From contig NZ_CP014015.2 of assembly GCF_001559075.2 (NCBI RefSeq), positions 3,348,001 to 3,412,000 on the forward strand: a stretch of 64,000 nucleotides of DNA, in the 5' to 3' direction. Origin of the DNA: Citrobacter amalonaticus (GTDB lineage: Bacteria; Pseudomonadota; Gammaproteobacteria; Enterobacterales; Enterobacteriaceae). Positions 44,490 to 53,224 of the stretch are shown piece after piece (position 1 is the stretch's first letter; each line of letters begins with the position of its first letter). The notes beneath the pieces were generated by a model. It saw only the letters and a program-made list of their open reading frames with translations, was not told the origin of the DNA and searched no databases. A program made the translations under genes and the position numbers.

Positions 44490-45163
44490 TAAACTGTCCT
44501 TTTCTTCAAATAGCTGACCAACAACGACGCGCTCAGGCTGATAACAAAGTAAACGGCACCGGCAAACAGGATCATTTCGACCTGTGTACCATCACGCTCG
44601 CCAATCGTAGACGCGGTGCGGAAGAAATCCGCGAGGCTTAAGACGTACACCAGAGACGTATCCTGGAACAGGACGATACCCTGCGTCAGCAGCAGCGGCA
44701 CCATTGCGCGAAACGCCTGCGGCAAAATGATGAGCTTCATTGACTGCCAGTGAGTCATCCCCAACGCCAGCGCCGCACTCGACTGTCCACGGGAAATACT
44801 CTGGATACCCGCGCGGATAATTTCGGAGTAATAGGCGGCTTCAAACATCGAAAATGCGACCATCGCCGAAATCAGGCGAATATCGGTTTTCGGCGACAGC
44901 CCCAGTACGTCCTGTAATAGCCCTGGCACAATCAGGTAGAACCACAACAGTACCATCACCAGCGGGATGGAGCGGAAGACGTTAACGTACGCTTTAGCAA
45001 ACCAGGCGACAGGCGCAAAACTGGAAAGGCGCATAACGGCGAGAATGGTGCCCCAGACAATGCCGATAATCACCGCTGTGACCGTAATTTTCAGCGTAAT
45101 GAGCAGCCCATCCAGCAGATAGGGCAGGGAAGGGACAATAGAACTCCAGTCGAATTCGTACAT
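44489..45163 (-). CDS. gltK: Glutamate/aspartate ABC transporter permease GltK
   Basis: 224 residues with about five membrane helices. The EAA-type loop AALALGMTHWQSMKLIILPQA contacts GltL. Overlaps gltJ by one base. Confidence 0.96.
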   Translation of the reverse strand: MYEFDWSSIVPSLPYLLDGLLITLKITVTAVIIGIVWGTILAVMRLSSFAPVAWFAKAYVNVFRSIPLVMVLLWFYLIVPGLLQDVLGLSPKTDIRLISAMVAFSMFEAAYYSEIIRAGIQSISRGQSSAALALGMTHWQSMKLIILPQAFRAMVPLLLTQGIVLFQDTSLVYVLSLADFFRTASTIGERDGTQVEMILFAGAVYFVISLSASLLVSYLKKRTV

Positions 45164-45903
45164 TATTTGCCTCCCAGATTGCCAGGCAGGCGGATTTTAC
45201 GTTCCACCAGACTCATCACCAGCATGATGAAGGCATTAATCAACACGTACGCCAGAGTAATGGCGGTAAACGATTCCCAGGCATGCGCCGAGTAATCCAG
45301 CAGCTTACCGGCCTGCGCGGCCATATCGACCAGACCGATGGTGGAGGCGATGGCGGAGTTTTTCACCAGGTTCATCATCTCAGAGGTCATCGGCGGGACG
45401 ATCACGCGATAGGCGTTAGGCAGCAACACGTAGCGGTAGGCCTGCGGCAGGGTCAGCCCCATCGCCAGCGCCGCGTTTTTTTGGCCGCGCGGCAGTGACT
45501 GAATAGCGGCGCGAACCTGTTCGCAGACGCGTGCTGCGGTGAACAGCCCCAGACAGAGCATGGACGAAACGAAGAACTGAATATTGGGATCCAGTTCCGC
45601 CTTAAACCACATGCCAAGATCTTCTGGCAGCAGTTCAGGCACCACCAGATACCAGGTGAAGAACTGGACGATCAACGGTACGTTACGGAACAGTTCTACA
45701 TACAGGGTGCCGATCCCGGAAAGGAAGCGATTCGGGACAGTACGTAAAATGCCAAACAAAGAACCGACCAGGAAGGCAATGATCCAGGCGGTGATGGATA
45801 GTGCGACGGTGACCTGGAAACCGCTCCAGAGCCAGCCGAGATAGGTGGTGTTGCCGAATGGGGCTTGTTGTAAAAAAATGCCCCAGTTCCAGTCTATTGA
45901 CAT
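45163..45903 (-). CDS. gltJ: Glutamate/aspartate ABC transporter permease GltJ
   Basis: 246 residues. Polar amino acid permease partner of GltK. The EAA loop NAALAMGLTLPQAYRYVLLP is visible. GGAGTAGATGT precedes the start. It follows the SroC sRNA region. Confidence 0.96.
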   Translation of the reverse strand: MSIDWNWGIFLQQAPFGNTTYLGWLWSGFQVTVALSITAWIIAFLVGSLFGILRTVPNRFLSGIGTLYVELFRNVPLIVQFFTWYLVVPELLPEDLGMWFKAELDPNIQFFVSSMLCLGLFTAARVCEQVRAAIQSLPRGQKNAALAMGLTLPQAYRYVLLPNAYRVIVPPMTSEMMNLVKNSAIASTIGLVDMAAQAGKLLDYSAHAWESFTAITLAYVLINAFIMLVMSLVERKIRLPGNLGGK

Positions 45904-45914
45904 ACATCTACTCC

Positions 45915-46066
45915 GAAAAAATAAGGGTAGCAGCGCTACCCTCGAAGATTGTTATCCAGCGTACTTCGGTTTTCAGGCCTGATGGGGAACGACCATCAGG
46001 CATATAGTCTGTCCGTGCTGTATAGCAATCGAGAGGGCAAGGAGTTCCCGCCCCATTTCGTTCTAG
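45915..46066 (-). ncRNA. sroC: SroC-type sRNA region between gltI and gltJ
   Basis: The gltI-gltJ spacer ends, on the minus strand, with GGGTAGC-GCT-GCTACCC followed by TTATTTTTT (45915-45941), an intrinsic terminator inside the operon. In E. coli and Salmonella the SroC RNA is cut from the gltIJKL transcript at exactly this place and acts as a sponge for GcvB and MgrR. Length (about 150 bases), position and terminator fit; the 5' end is approximate. A REP hairpin lies within it. Confidence 0.7.
45977..46001. repeat. REP hairpin inside the gltI-gltJ spacer
   Basis: GCCTGATGG and CCATCAGGC flank a seven-base loop, a short REP core that would form a hairpin within the SroC RNA. Confidence 0.7.
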
Positions 46067-46975
46067 TTAGTTAAGTGCTTTATCATTCGGTTCTTTGAAC
46101 AGGGCCTGCATTTCGTTCGACAGTTCGAAGTTCATGTTCAGGTTTTTCGGTGGGATCGGATTTTTGAACCACTTATCAAACCATTTCGCGGCTTCGCCTG
46201 AGGTCTGCGCCTGGGCGATGGTGTCATCCATCAGCTTTTTGAACTCAGGATCGTTCTTACGCAGCATGCAGCCGTAAGCTTCCTGAGACTGTGGTTTGCC
46301 GACGATTTCCCAGTTATCCGGTTTCTTCGCCTTCGCGCGCTCACCGGCCAGCAGGGCATCATCCATCATAAAGGCAACGGCGCGACCGCTTTCCAGGGTA
46401 CGGAAAGAGTCACCGTGGTCTTTAGCGCTGATGATACGCATATCCATTTTTTGCTCGTCGTTCAGCTTGTGCAGCAGAATTTCAGAGGTGGTGCCTGAGG
46501 TTACAACAACCGCTTTGCCTTTCAGATCGCCGAAGTCTTTAATGTCGCCGCCTTTCTTCGCCAGCAGACGTGTGCCGACGACAAAGATGGTGTCAGAGAA
46601 AGCGGCCTGTTTCTGGCGCTCAAGGTTGTTGGTGGTGGAACCGCACTCAAAGTCGAAAGTGCCGTTTTGCAGCAGCGGGATACGGTTCTGAGAGGTAATC
46701 GGGATCAGCTTAACCTGCAGATCGGGCTTGTTCAGTTTCTTCTTCACGGCTTCAACGATGGCGTTGGAGTAATCCTGAGAATAACCCACCACTTTCTGCT
46801 GATTGTCGTAATAAGAGAACGGCACGGAGGATTCACGGTGACCGACGACGATAACGCCGTTCTTGGCGATCTTGTCGAGCGTGCTGCCTGCGGCGGGCGC
46901 CGCGTCTTCCGCGTGTACCAGACCGGCTGACAGTCCCATCACCAGCATTGCTGTGGCTAGCTTACGTAATTGCAT
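46067..46975 (-). CDS. gltI: Glutamate/aspartate-binding periplasmic protein GltI
   Basis: 302 residues. Signal peptide (about 1-22, ending VHA), then a type II solute-binding fold. Binds glutamate and aspartate for GltJKL. The ATG giving MQLRKLAT has AAGGAG six bases upstream; the TTG two codons earlier is not used. The leader contains a C/A-rich stretch, the kind of target GcvB uses on gltI in Salmonella. Confidence 0.96.
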   Translation of the reverse strand: MQLRKLATAMLVMGLSAGLVHAEDAAPAAGSTLDKIAKNGVIVVGHRESSVPFSYYDNQQKVVGYSQDYSNAIVEAVKKKLNKPDLQVKLIPITSQNRIPLLQNGTFDFECGSTTNNLERQKQAAFSDTIFVVGTRLLAKKGGDIKDFGDLKGKAVVVTSGTTSEILLHKLNDEQKMDMRIISAKDHGDSFRTLESGRAVAFMMDDALLAGERAKAKKPDNWEIVGKPQSQEAYGCMLRKNDPEFKKLMDDTIAQAQTSGEAAKWFDKWFKNPIPPKNLNMNFELSNEMQALFKEPNDKALN

Positions 46976-47018
46976 ATCCAACTCCTTATCGTCTGCGCCG
47001 TCGACGCAGTGATACCTA

Positions 47019-47038
47019 TTGTGAGTGTCTGTGTTGTT
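47019..47038 (-). promoter_or_regulatory. C/A-rich GcvB target in the gltI leader
   Basis: On the minus strand AACAACACAGACACTCACAA lies about 45 to 65 bases before the gltI start. GcvB pairs through its G/U-rich R1 with C/A-rich leaders of amino acid transporters, gltI among them. The match is by composition and position, not by computed pairing. Confidence 0.55.
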
Positions 47039-47171
47039 ATCACCTGCAACTTAAGCGTGCAGTGTTTTACCTGTTTGTTAACATTTAGTCTGGCTTAATG
47101 TAAAGATTTTGCTGCGTTATTGTTTATTTTTGCGAAGTGCGCCGCACCGTTTAGAGGCAAAAATCTCTCAT

Positions 47172-47188
47172 TGCACCGTTTCGGTGCT
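47172..47188. promoter_or_regulatory. NtrC-like palindrome in the gltI leader
   Basis: TGCACC-GTTTC-GGTGCT matches the NtrC consensus TGCACC-N5-GGTGCA in 11 of 12 positions. It lies downstream of the sigma-54 promoter relative to gltI. It can also fold as GCACCG-TTT-CGGTGC in RNA, so a leader hairpin is an alternative. Confidence 0.55.
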
Positions 47189-47256
47189 ACCGGTGAACTA
47201 CTTTAGTGCGACTAAGTTGCGCTAAACGCTAAAAACAGGTTTGCCTTTTTTAACAA

Positions 47257-47272
47257 AGCAATAGGCGTGCCA
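47257..47272 (-). promoter_or_regulatory. Sigma-54 promoter for gltI
   Basis: On the minus strand TGGCAC-GCCTA-TTGCT matches the sigma-54 consensus TGGCAC-N5-TTGCW exactly, including the GG and GC. Transcription would begin near 47245, leaving a 270-base leader before gltI. Confidence 0.7.
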
Positions 47273-47296
47273 GAATGGTTTTCGGGGGGAAGGTTT

Positions 47297-47374
47297 GTAG
47301 GCCTGATAAGCGTAGCGCCATCAGGCACGATGTGGCACAACCGCCGGATGGCGGCGTACCGCCTTATCCGGCCT
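47297..47374. repeat. BIME after lnt
   Basis: Two REPs: GTAGGCCTGAT to ATCAGGC (47297-47326) and GCCGGAT to ATCCGGC plus CT (47343-47374), 21 bases past the lnt stop on the minus strand. Confidence 0.85.
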
Positions 47375-47394
47375 GGATTTGATGGTGCACTGTG

Positions 47395-48933
47395 TTATCT
47401 GCGACGTTGACGCAAACTCATTAACACGGCGGCAAAACCAAACAGCGCGGTAATAAGCCACAGCGGCCAGTTGCCCGTGCGGGCGTACGGCGTTAAGCCC
47501 GTTGTTGGCGTCACATCGGCGGTCAACACCTGGCGCGTAAATTGCGGGATCATCGCCTGGATCTCGCCCTGCGGGCCAATCACTGCCGTAATACCGTTGT
47601 TAGTACTGCGCAACAGCGGCCGCGCCAGCTCAAGCGATCGCATCCGCGCCATCTGGAAATGCTGCCACGGGCCAATCGACTTACCAAACCACGCATCGTT
47701 GGAGATGGTCAGCAGATAGTCCGTATCCGGACGGAAGTTATCGCGTACCTGTTCGCCCAGAATGATCTCGTAGCAAATCGCGGCGGTCAGCGCTAAACCG
47801 TGCGCATGCAGCTGCGGCTGAACATACGGGCCACGGCTGAACGAGGACATCGGCAGGTCAAAGAACGGCGCTAAGGGGCGTAGAATGGATTCCAGCGGCA
47901 CAAACTCACCAAACGGCACCAGATGGTTTTTGTTGTAGCGGTTGGTGGAGTCATAGAGGTAAGGATTGTCTTTCCCCAGCGTGATGATGGTGTTGTAGGT
48001 GTCGTAGCGGTTCTGCTTGTTCAGTCGCGCATCGACAATACCAGTAATCAGCGAGCTGTTCTTCGAACGCAACAGGTCGTCCATCATGCTCAGAAAGCGC
48101 TGTTGGTTGATTTCCAGATCCGGAATGGCGGATTCCGGCCAGATGATCAGCTGCGATTTCCCCATTTCGGGCTGCGTCGCATCCAGATAGATCTTGAGCG
48201 TATTCATCAACTGGCCTTCGTCCCATTTCAACGACTGCGGGATATCGCCCTGAACCATCGATACGCGGGTGGTTCTTTGCGGTTCCAGCGTGTACCACTG
48301 GATATAGCGCAGCGGGAAGGGGAGCGCGAAAAGGACGATAGCGACCACCAGCGGACGCCAGTTACGGCTGACCAGCGAGAGAACCAGCAATCCGCTGACC
48401 ATCATCAGCAGGAAGTTAATGGCGTCGACACCCATTACCGGCGCCAGCCCTTTCAGCGGGCCGTCGATCTGACTGTAGCCAAACTGCAGCCACGGAAATC
48501 CTGTCAGCACCCAGCCACGCAGGAATTCGGTTAGCTGCCAGACCACCGGCGCAGCAATGGCGACCCGTAACCAGCTGGTTTTCGGCCACAGACGCGCAAG
48601 TACGCCAGCAAACAGCCCGGTATACAGTGAAAGGTATGCCGCGAGCAGCACGACAAGGAAGACGTTGATCGGGCCTGGCATCCCGCCAAACTGCGCAATG
48701 CTGACGTAAACCCAGTTGATCCCCGTCCCGAAGAGTCCCAGTCCCCAGAAATAGCCGATAGCGGCTGACTGACGCGGGCGACGATTCAGGGTTAATGCCT
48801 GCAAACCCATCAGCGACACAATCGCAGCGGGCCAGATGTCATAAGGAGAAAAAGCCAGCGTACCGCAGGCACCGAATAATAACGCCAGCAGCAGGCGAAT
48901 GCGCTGGCGTTCAATTAATGAGGCAAAAGCCAT
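47395..48933 (-). CDS. lnt: Apolipoprotein N-acyltransferase Lnt
   Basis: 512 residues. Eight or so membrane helices carry a periplasmic nitrilase-fold domain that adds the third acyl chain to lipoproteins. Catalytic residues: E267 in IWPESAIPD, the lysine in YNKNHLVPFGE, and the cysteine in AICYEIILGE. It also serves the lipoproteins LptE and RlpA encoded nearby. It is cotranscribed with corC, 23 bases upstream. Confidence 0.97.
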   Translation of the reverse strand: MAFASLIERQRIRLLLALLFGACGTLAFSPYDIWPAAIVSLMGLQALTLNRRPRQSAAIGYFWGLGLFGTGINWVYVSIAQFGGMPGPINVFLVVLLAAYLSLYTGLFAGVLARLWPKTSWLRVAIAAPVVWQLTEFLRGWVLTGFPWLQFGYSQIDGPLKGLAPVMGVDAINFLLMMVSGLLVLSLVSRNWRPLVVAIVLFALPFPLRYIQWYTLEPQRTTRVSMVQGDIPQSLKWDEGQLMNTLKIYLDATQPEMGKSQLIIWPESAIPDLEINQQRFLSMMDDLLRSKNSSLITGIVDARLNKQNRYDTYNTIITLGKDNPYLYDSTNRYNKNHLVPFGEFVPLESILRPLAPFFDLPMSSFSRGPYVQPQLHAHGLALTAAICYEIILGEQVRDNFRPDTDYLLTISNDAWFGKSIGPWQHFQMARMRSLELARPLLRSTNNGITAVIGPQGEIQAMIPQFTRQVLTADVTPTTGLTPYARTGNWPLWLITALFGFAAVLMSLRQRRR

Positions 48934-48956
48934 TGAGTTCTTCTTCCCGTTCGGTT

Positions 48957-49835
48957 TTATTCGTCCAGTTTTGGCTGGGGGGAGTCATCCGGAATTCTGA
49001 CGTGAACCTGAATAATACGACGGCTGTCGGCCATTGCCACTTTGAACTGGTAACCATCGATATCAATGGTTTCACCCCGTGCGGGCAGGTGACCAAACGC
49101 CTGCATCACCAGACCCCCAATGGTATCGACCTCTTCGTCGCTAAAGCTGGTGCCGAAGGCGTCATTGAAGTCTTCGATCGGCGCAAGCGCGCGAATGGTC
49201 CAGGTGTGGCGACTGAGCTGACGGAAGTCGATATCATCTTCTTCGTCGTATTCATCTTCGATTTCACCGACGATCAGCTCAAGGATGTCTTCAATGGTCA
49301 CCAGACCGGAGACACCGCCGAATTCGTCGATGACGATAGCCATATGGTAACGCTGAGAGCGAAACTCTTTGAGCATACGGTCAACGCGTTTGCTCTCCGG
49401 GACGACAACGGCCTGACGTAACACTTTCTCCATGCTGAAGGCCTCGGCATCGCTGCGCATAAACGGCAGCAAATCCTTGGCCATCAGAATCCCTTCAATG
49501 TGATCTTTGTCTTCGCTGATCACCGGAAAACGCGAGTGGGCGGACTCGATGATGACATCGAGGCATTCATCCAGCGTCTGGTTGCGTTTCAGGGTAATCA
49601 TCTGGGAGCGGGGGATCATGATGTCGCGAACGCGCTGGTCCGCAATGTCCATCACCCCTTCGAGCATGTCGCGCGTATCCTCATCGATAAGCTCGTTCTG
49701 CCCGGAATCACGGATCAGCGCCAGCAGTTCATCACGGTTTTTCGGTTCACCGTGGAAAAGTTGGCTCAGTAACAGGGAAAAAAATCCCTTCTTGCTGCTT
49801 AACGTGTCACTACTGTGTGAATTGTCGTCGCTCAT
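48957..49835 (-). CDS. ybeX: CorC/YbeX, CBS-domain protein
   Basis: 292 residues. Two CBS domains (about 65-190, with DIMIPRSQMI and GVSGLVTIEDILE) and a C-terminal CorC_HlyC domain. It has been linked to magnesium and cobalt efflux and to ribosome function; the second is supported by the neighbouring ybeY and ybeZ. An acidic stretch EDEYDEEDDIDF follows the CBS pair. Confidence 0.95.
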   Translation of the reverse strand: MSDDNSHSSDTLSSKKGFFSLLLSQLFHGEPKNRDELLALIRDSGQNELIDEDTRDMLEGVMDIADQRVRDIMIPRSQMITLKRNQTLDECLDVIIESAHSRFPVISEDKDHIEGILMAKDLLPFMRSDAEAFSMEKVLRQAVVVPESKRVDRMLKEFRSQRYHMAIVIDEFGGVSGLVTIEDILELIVGEIEDEYDEEDDIDFRQLSRHTWTIRALAPIEDFNDAFGTSFSDEEVDTIGGLVMQAFGHLPARGETIDIDGYQFKVAMADSRRIIQVHVRIPDDSPQPKLDE

Positions 49836-49933
49836 GGCGTCGTATGGGTTCTCTTGTTAGTTAATCTCTTGCTCAATGCGCGCAAACTCAGCGCATGGCA
49901 TCACCGGAAACCACCGGGCATTCGCCCGGTCGC

Positions 49934-50401
49934 TTATTCCTTCTCGGCAATGTACGGATCCTCATAGCCCAGAGCAAGCATAATCTCTGTCTCGAGGGCT
50001 TCCATCTCTTCTGCCTCGTCGTCTTCGATATGATCGTAGCCCAGCAAATGCAGGCTGCCGTGGACGACCATGTGCGCCCAGTGGGCATCCAGCGGCTTAC
50101 CTTGCTCCTGCGCTTCCTGTTCAACGACCTGACGGCAGATGATCAAGTCGCCAAGCAGCGGCAACTCAATACCTGGTGGGGCTTCAAACGGGAAGGAGAG
50201 CACATTGGTCGGCTTGTCTTTCCCGCGCCAGGTCAGATTGAGGTCGTGGCTTTCGGCCTCATCCACCACGCGAATCGTCACTTCTGATTCTTCCTGAAAT
50301 TGCGGGATAACCGCATTCAACCAGGTCTGAAACTGGCTCTCTTCTGGCAAACCGCTGTTGTTTTCACACGCCAGTTGCAAATCAAGGATCACCTGACTCA
50401 T
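49934..50401 (-). CDS. ybeY: Endoribonuclease YbeY
   Basis: 155 residues. Zinc-dependent single-strand RNase needed for 16S rRNA 3' end maturation and ribosome quality control. Zinc ligands H114, H118 and H124 lie in HGSLHLLGYDH. Its start overlaps the end of ybeZ by four bases. Confidence 0.97.
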   Translation of the reverse strand: MSQVILDLQLACENNSGLPEESQFQTWLNAVIPQFQEESEVTIRVVDEAESHDLNLTWRGKDKPTNVLSFPFEAPPGIELPLLGDLIICRQVVEQEAQEQGKPLDAHWAHMVVHGSLHLLGYDHIEDDEAEEMEALETEIMLALGYEDPYIAEKE

Positions 50402-51444
50402 TTCTGTTCCTGTTCCTGAGCTTCACGCTTGCGCTCGGCAGCCTGCTCGGCTTTACGTTTTTGTTCGGCTTCTTCCCATGCTTCATAGGCGTTAACGATA
50501 CGGGCAACCACCGGGTGGCGCACGACGTCTTCGCTGTGGAAGAAGTTAAAGCTGATCTCGTCGACCTCTGCCAGCACCTCAACGGCATGGCGCAGACCAG
50601 ACTTGATGTTGCGCGGCAGGTCAATCTGTGTGACGTCGCCGGTAATCACCGCCTTCGAGTTAAAGCCGATGCGGGTCAGGAACATCTTCATCTGTTCGAT
50701 GGTGGTGTTCTGGCTCTCATCAAGAATGATAAAGGCATCGTTCAGCGTACGTCCGCGCATATAGGCCAGCGGAGCCACTTCGATCACGTTGCGCTCAATC
50801 AGCTTTTCAACTTTCTCGAAGCCGAGCATTTCGAACAGGGCGTCATACAGCGGGCGCAGGTATGGGTCAACCTTCTGGCTCAAATCGCCTGGCAGGAAGC
50901 CCAGTTTTTCCCCGGCTTCAACCGCCGGACGAGTCAGCAGAATACGGCGGATTTCCTGCCGCTCAAGGGCATCCACGGCGGCGGCAACGGCGAGGTAGGT
51001 TTTCCCTGTACCGGCAGGACCGACGCCGAAGGTGATGTCATGGTCGAGAATGTTGGCGATGTACTGCGCCTGGTTAGGCGTACGCGGTTTAATCACGCCA
51101 CGCTTGGTTTTGATATTGACCGCTTTGCCGTACTCGGGAACGCTTTCGGCGCTCTGCTCAAGCACACGCGCTTCTTTAATCGCAAGATGGATTTGCTCCG
51201 GTTCGATATCCTGCGTCTGGCCGCGCATCGGCGCAGTATCGACATACAGGCTGCGCAGGATATCTGCCGCAGCGGTGACGCAAATCGAGCGACCGGTCAG
51301 TTTAAAATGGTTGTCACGGCGGTTAATCTCGATGCCGAGACGGCGTTCCAGCTGTTTAATGTTGTCATCAAACGGGCCGCAAAGGCTCAGCAGGCGGGCG
51401 TTGTCTGCAGGCTCAAGGGTAATTTCGCGAGTGTCTGTGTTCAA
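50398..51444 (-). CDS. ybeZ: PhoH-like ATPase YbeZ (PhoL)
   Basis: 348 residues. PhoH family with Walker A GPAGTGKT (about 142-149) and Walker B FIILDESQN. It works with YbeY in RNA handling. It probably starts at TTG 51444 (family start MNTDTREITL), with AGGA six bases upstream; the in-frame ATG codons at 51462 and 51483 lack ribosome sites. The C-terminus is a charged K/E/Q-rich helix. Confidence 0.92.
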   Translation of the reverse strand: MNTDTREITLEPADNARLLSLCGPFDDNIKQLERRLGIEINRRDNHFKLTGRSICVTAAADILRSLYVDTAPMRGQTQDIEPEQIHLAIKEARVLEQSAESVPEYGKAVNIKTKRGVIKPRTPNQAQYIANILDHDITFGVGPAGTGKTYLAVAAAVDALERQEIRRILLTRPAVEAGEKLGFLPGDLSQKVDPYLRPLYDALFEMLGFEKVEKLIERNVIEVAPLAYMRGRTLNDAFIILDESQNTTIEQMKMFLTRIGFNSKAVITGDVTQIDLPRNIKSGLRHAVEVLAEVDEISFNFFHSEDVVRHPVVARIVNAYEAWEEAEQKRKAEQAAERKREAQEQEQK

Positions 51445-51570
51445 ACTGTTCCTCTTATGCATAGGGAGCCGGAAGATGAACATTCACCGGCCTGTCAGGA
51501 AATTATTCACGCCACGGGGGAAAGGCGCAAGCACTGGAATAAAGATGGGGGCGTAGAGAGGAAATACAAG

Positions 51571-51633
51571 AGCCTTATCGGGCCTATGAAGCGTCGTGCT
51601 CCAGTAGGCCCGATAAGCGTAGCACCATCGGGC
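51571..51633. repeat. BIME between miaB and ybeZ
   Basis: CCTTATCGGGCCTA on the left and TAGGCCCGATAAG to CATCGGGC on the right, inverted REP copies just after the miaB stop on the minus strand. Confidence 0.8.
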
Positions 51634-51654
51634 ATTTTGACGTTTTCAGCAGAA

Positions 51655-53079
51655 TTAAGGCTGCCAGAACCCGACGCCAATCTCGTTCTCTTTACGGGTT
51701 CGCGCAATCACCGATTCCGGGGTTTCTGCAATGCGCAGACCCATTTCGTCTTCGGTGCGCACCACTTTCCCGCGCAGTGAGTTGGTCCAGACATCGGTAA
51801 TTTCCACATCGACAAATTTACCGATCATCTCCGGCGCGCCTTCGAAGTTCACCACGCGGTTATTTTCGGTACGACCAGACAGTTCCATGATGCTCTTACG
51901 CGACGTTCCTTCCACCAGAATGCGCTGAACGGTGCCGAGCATACGACGACTCCAGGCCATCGCCTGCTGGTTAATGCGATCCTGCAGAATATACAGACGC
52001 TGTTTCTTCTCTTCTTCCGGCACGTCATCGACCATATCGGCGGCCGGCGTTCCCGGACGTGCAGAGAAGATGAAGCTGTAGCTCATATCGAAATTAACGT
52101 CAGCAATCAGCTTCATGGTCTGCTCGAAGTCCTGGGTGGTTTCACCCGGGAAGCCGACGATGAAATCGGAGCTTATCTGAATGTCCGGACGTGCCGCACG
52201 CAGCTTGCGAATGATCGCTTTATATTCCAGCGCCGTGTGGGTCCGTCCCATCAGATTCAGCACGCGATCCGAACCGCTCTGCACTGGCAGGTGCAGGAAG
52301 CTCACCAGTTCCGGCGTGTCGCGATAGACATCGATAATGTCGTCGGTGAACTCGATCGGATGGCTGGTGGTGAAGCGGATGCGGTCGATACCGTCAATGG
52401 CGGCAACCAGACGCAGCAGGTCGGCGAACGAACCGGTGGTGCCGTCGTAGTTTTGTCCGCGCCAGGCGTTGACGTTCTGACCAAGCAGATTGACTTCACG
52501 TACGCCCTGAGCGGCAAGCTGGGCGATTTCAAACAGGATATCATCCGACGGGCGGCTGACTTCTTCACCGCGGGTGTAAGGCACCACGCAGTAAGTACAA
52601 TATTTGTTGCAGCCTTCCATAATAGAGACAAACGCGGTCGGACCTTCCGCGCGCGGTTCAGGCAGGCGGTCAAACTTCTCGATCTCCGGGAAGCTAATGT
52701 CGACAACCGGGCTACGGTTGCCGCGAACGGAGTTAATCATCTCCGGCAGGCGATGCAGCGTTTGCGGCCCGAAGATAATGTCGACATAGTGCGCGCGTTG
52801 GCGGATATGATCGCCTTCCTGAGACGCCACACAACCGCCGACACCGATGATCAGATCGGGATTCTTCTCTTTTAAGAGCTTCCAGCGGCCCAACTGATGG
52901 AAGACTTTTTCCTGAGCCTTCTCGCGGATTGAGCAGGTATTCAGCAGCAGCACATCCGCTTCTTCCGCCACATCGGTCAGTTGATACCCGTGAGTGGCAT
53001 CCAGCAGATCGGCCATCTTCGATGAATCGTATTCGTTCATCTGACAGCCCCAGGTTTTAATATGGAGTTTTTTGGTCAT
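51655..53079 (-). CDS. miaB: tRNA-2-methylthio-N6-isopentenyladenosine synthase MiaB
   Basis: 474 residues. Radical SAM methylthiotransferase acting on i6A37 of tRNAs. Auxiliary cluster cysteines C12 (WGCQMN), C49 (NTCSIRE) and C83 (GGCVA); SAM cluster C157, C161, C164 (CNKYCTYC); a C-terminal TRAM domain. The start MTKKLHIKT fits the family; the frame extends 31 codons upstream without support. Divergent from ubiF. Confidence 0.97.
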   Translation of the reverse strand: MTKKLHIKTWGCQMNEYDSSKMADLLDATHGYQLTDVAEEADVLLLNTCSIREKAQEKVFHQLGRWKLLKEKNPDLIIGVGGCVASQEGDHIRQRAHYVDIIFGPQTLHRLPEMINSVRGNRSPVVDISFPEIEKFDRLPEPRAEGPTAFVSIMEGCNKYCTYCVVPYTRGEEVSRPSDDILFEIAQLAAQGVREVNLLGQNVNAWRGQNYDGTTGSFADLLRLVAAIDGIDRIRFTTSHPIEFTDDIIDVYRDTPELVSFLHLPVQSGSDRVLNLMGRTHTALEYKAIIRKLRAARPDIQISSDFIVGFPGETTQDFEQTMKLIADVNFDMSYSFIFSARPGTPAADMVDDVPEEEKKQRLYILQDRINQQAMAWSRRMLGTVQRILVEGTSRKSIMELSGRTENNRVVNFEGAPEMIGKFVDVEITDVWTNSLRGKVVRTEDEMGLRIAETPESVIARTRKENEIGVGFWQP

Positions 53080-53224
53080 CGACTTGCTCTTGCGAAATAG
53101 TGGCTGAATTGCAGGGCGCATAGTGTAATGCTTTGCTGCCCTGGTGACCAGTATGACCGTTATCAGCCTCAAGGGGTAAAAAATCCTGTAAACTTGTCTT
53201 ATTCATGCAACAGGATGATTGACC

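Larger units (their letters stand above)
46976..47394. other. Region between gltI and lnt
   Basis: 419 bases without a gene. From left to right: the gltI leader with its C/A-rich element, the NtrC-like palindrome, the sigma-54 promoter, and a BIME against the end of lnt. No open frame seen. Confidence 0.65.

Noticed and set aside
50461..51780. 439-codon frame antisense to ybeZ and miaB
   Set aside because: Crosses two real genes and a BIME; composition is that of an antisense image.
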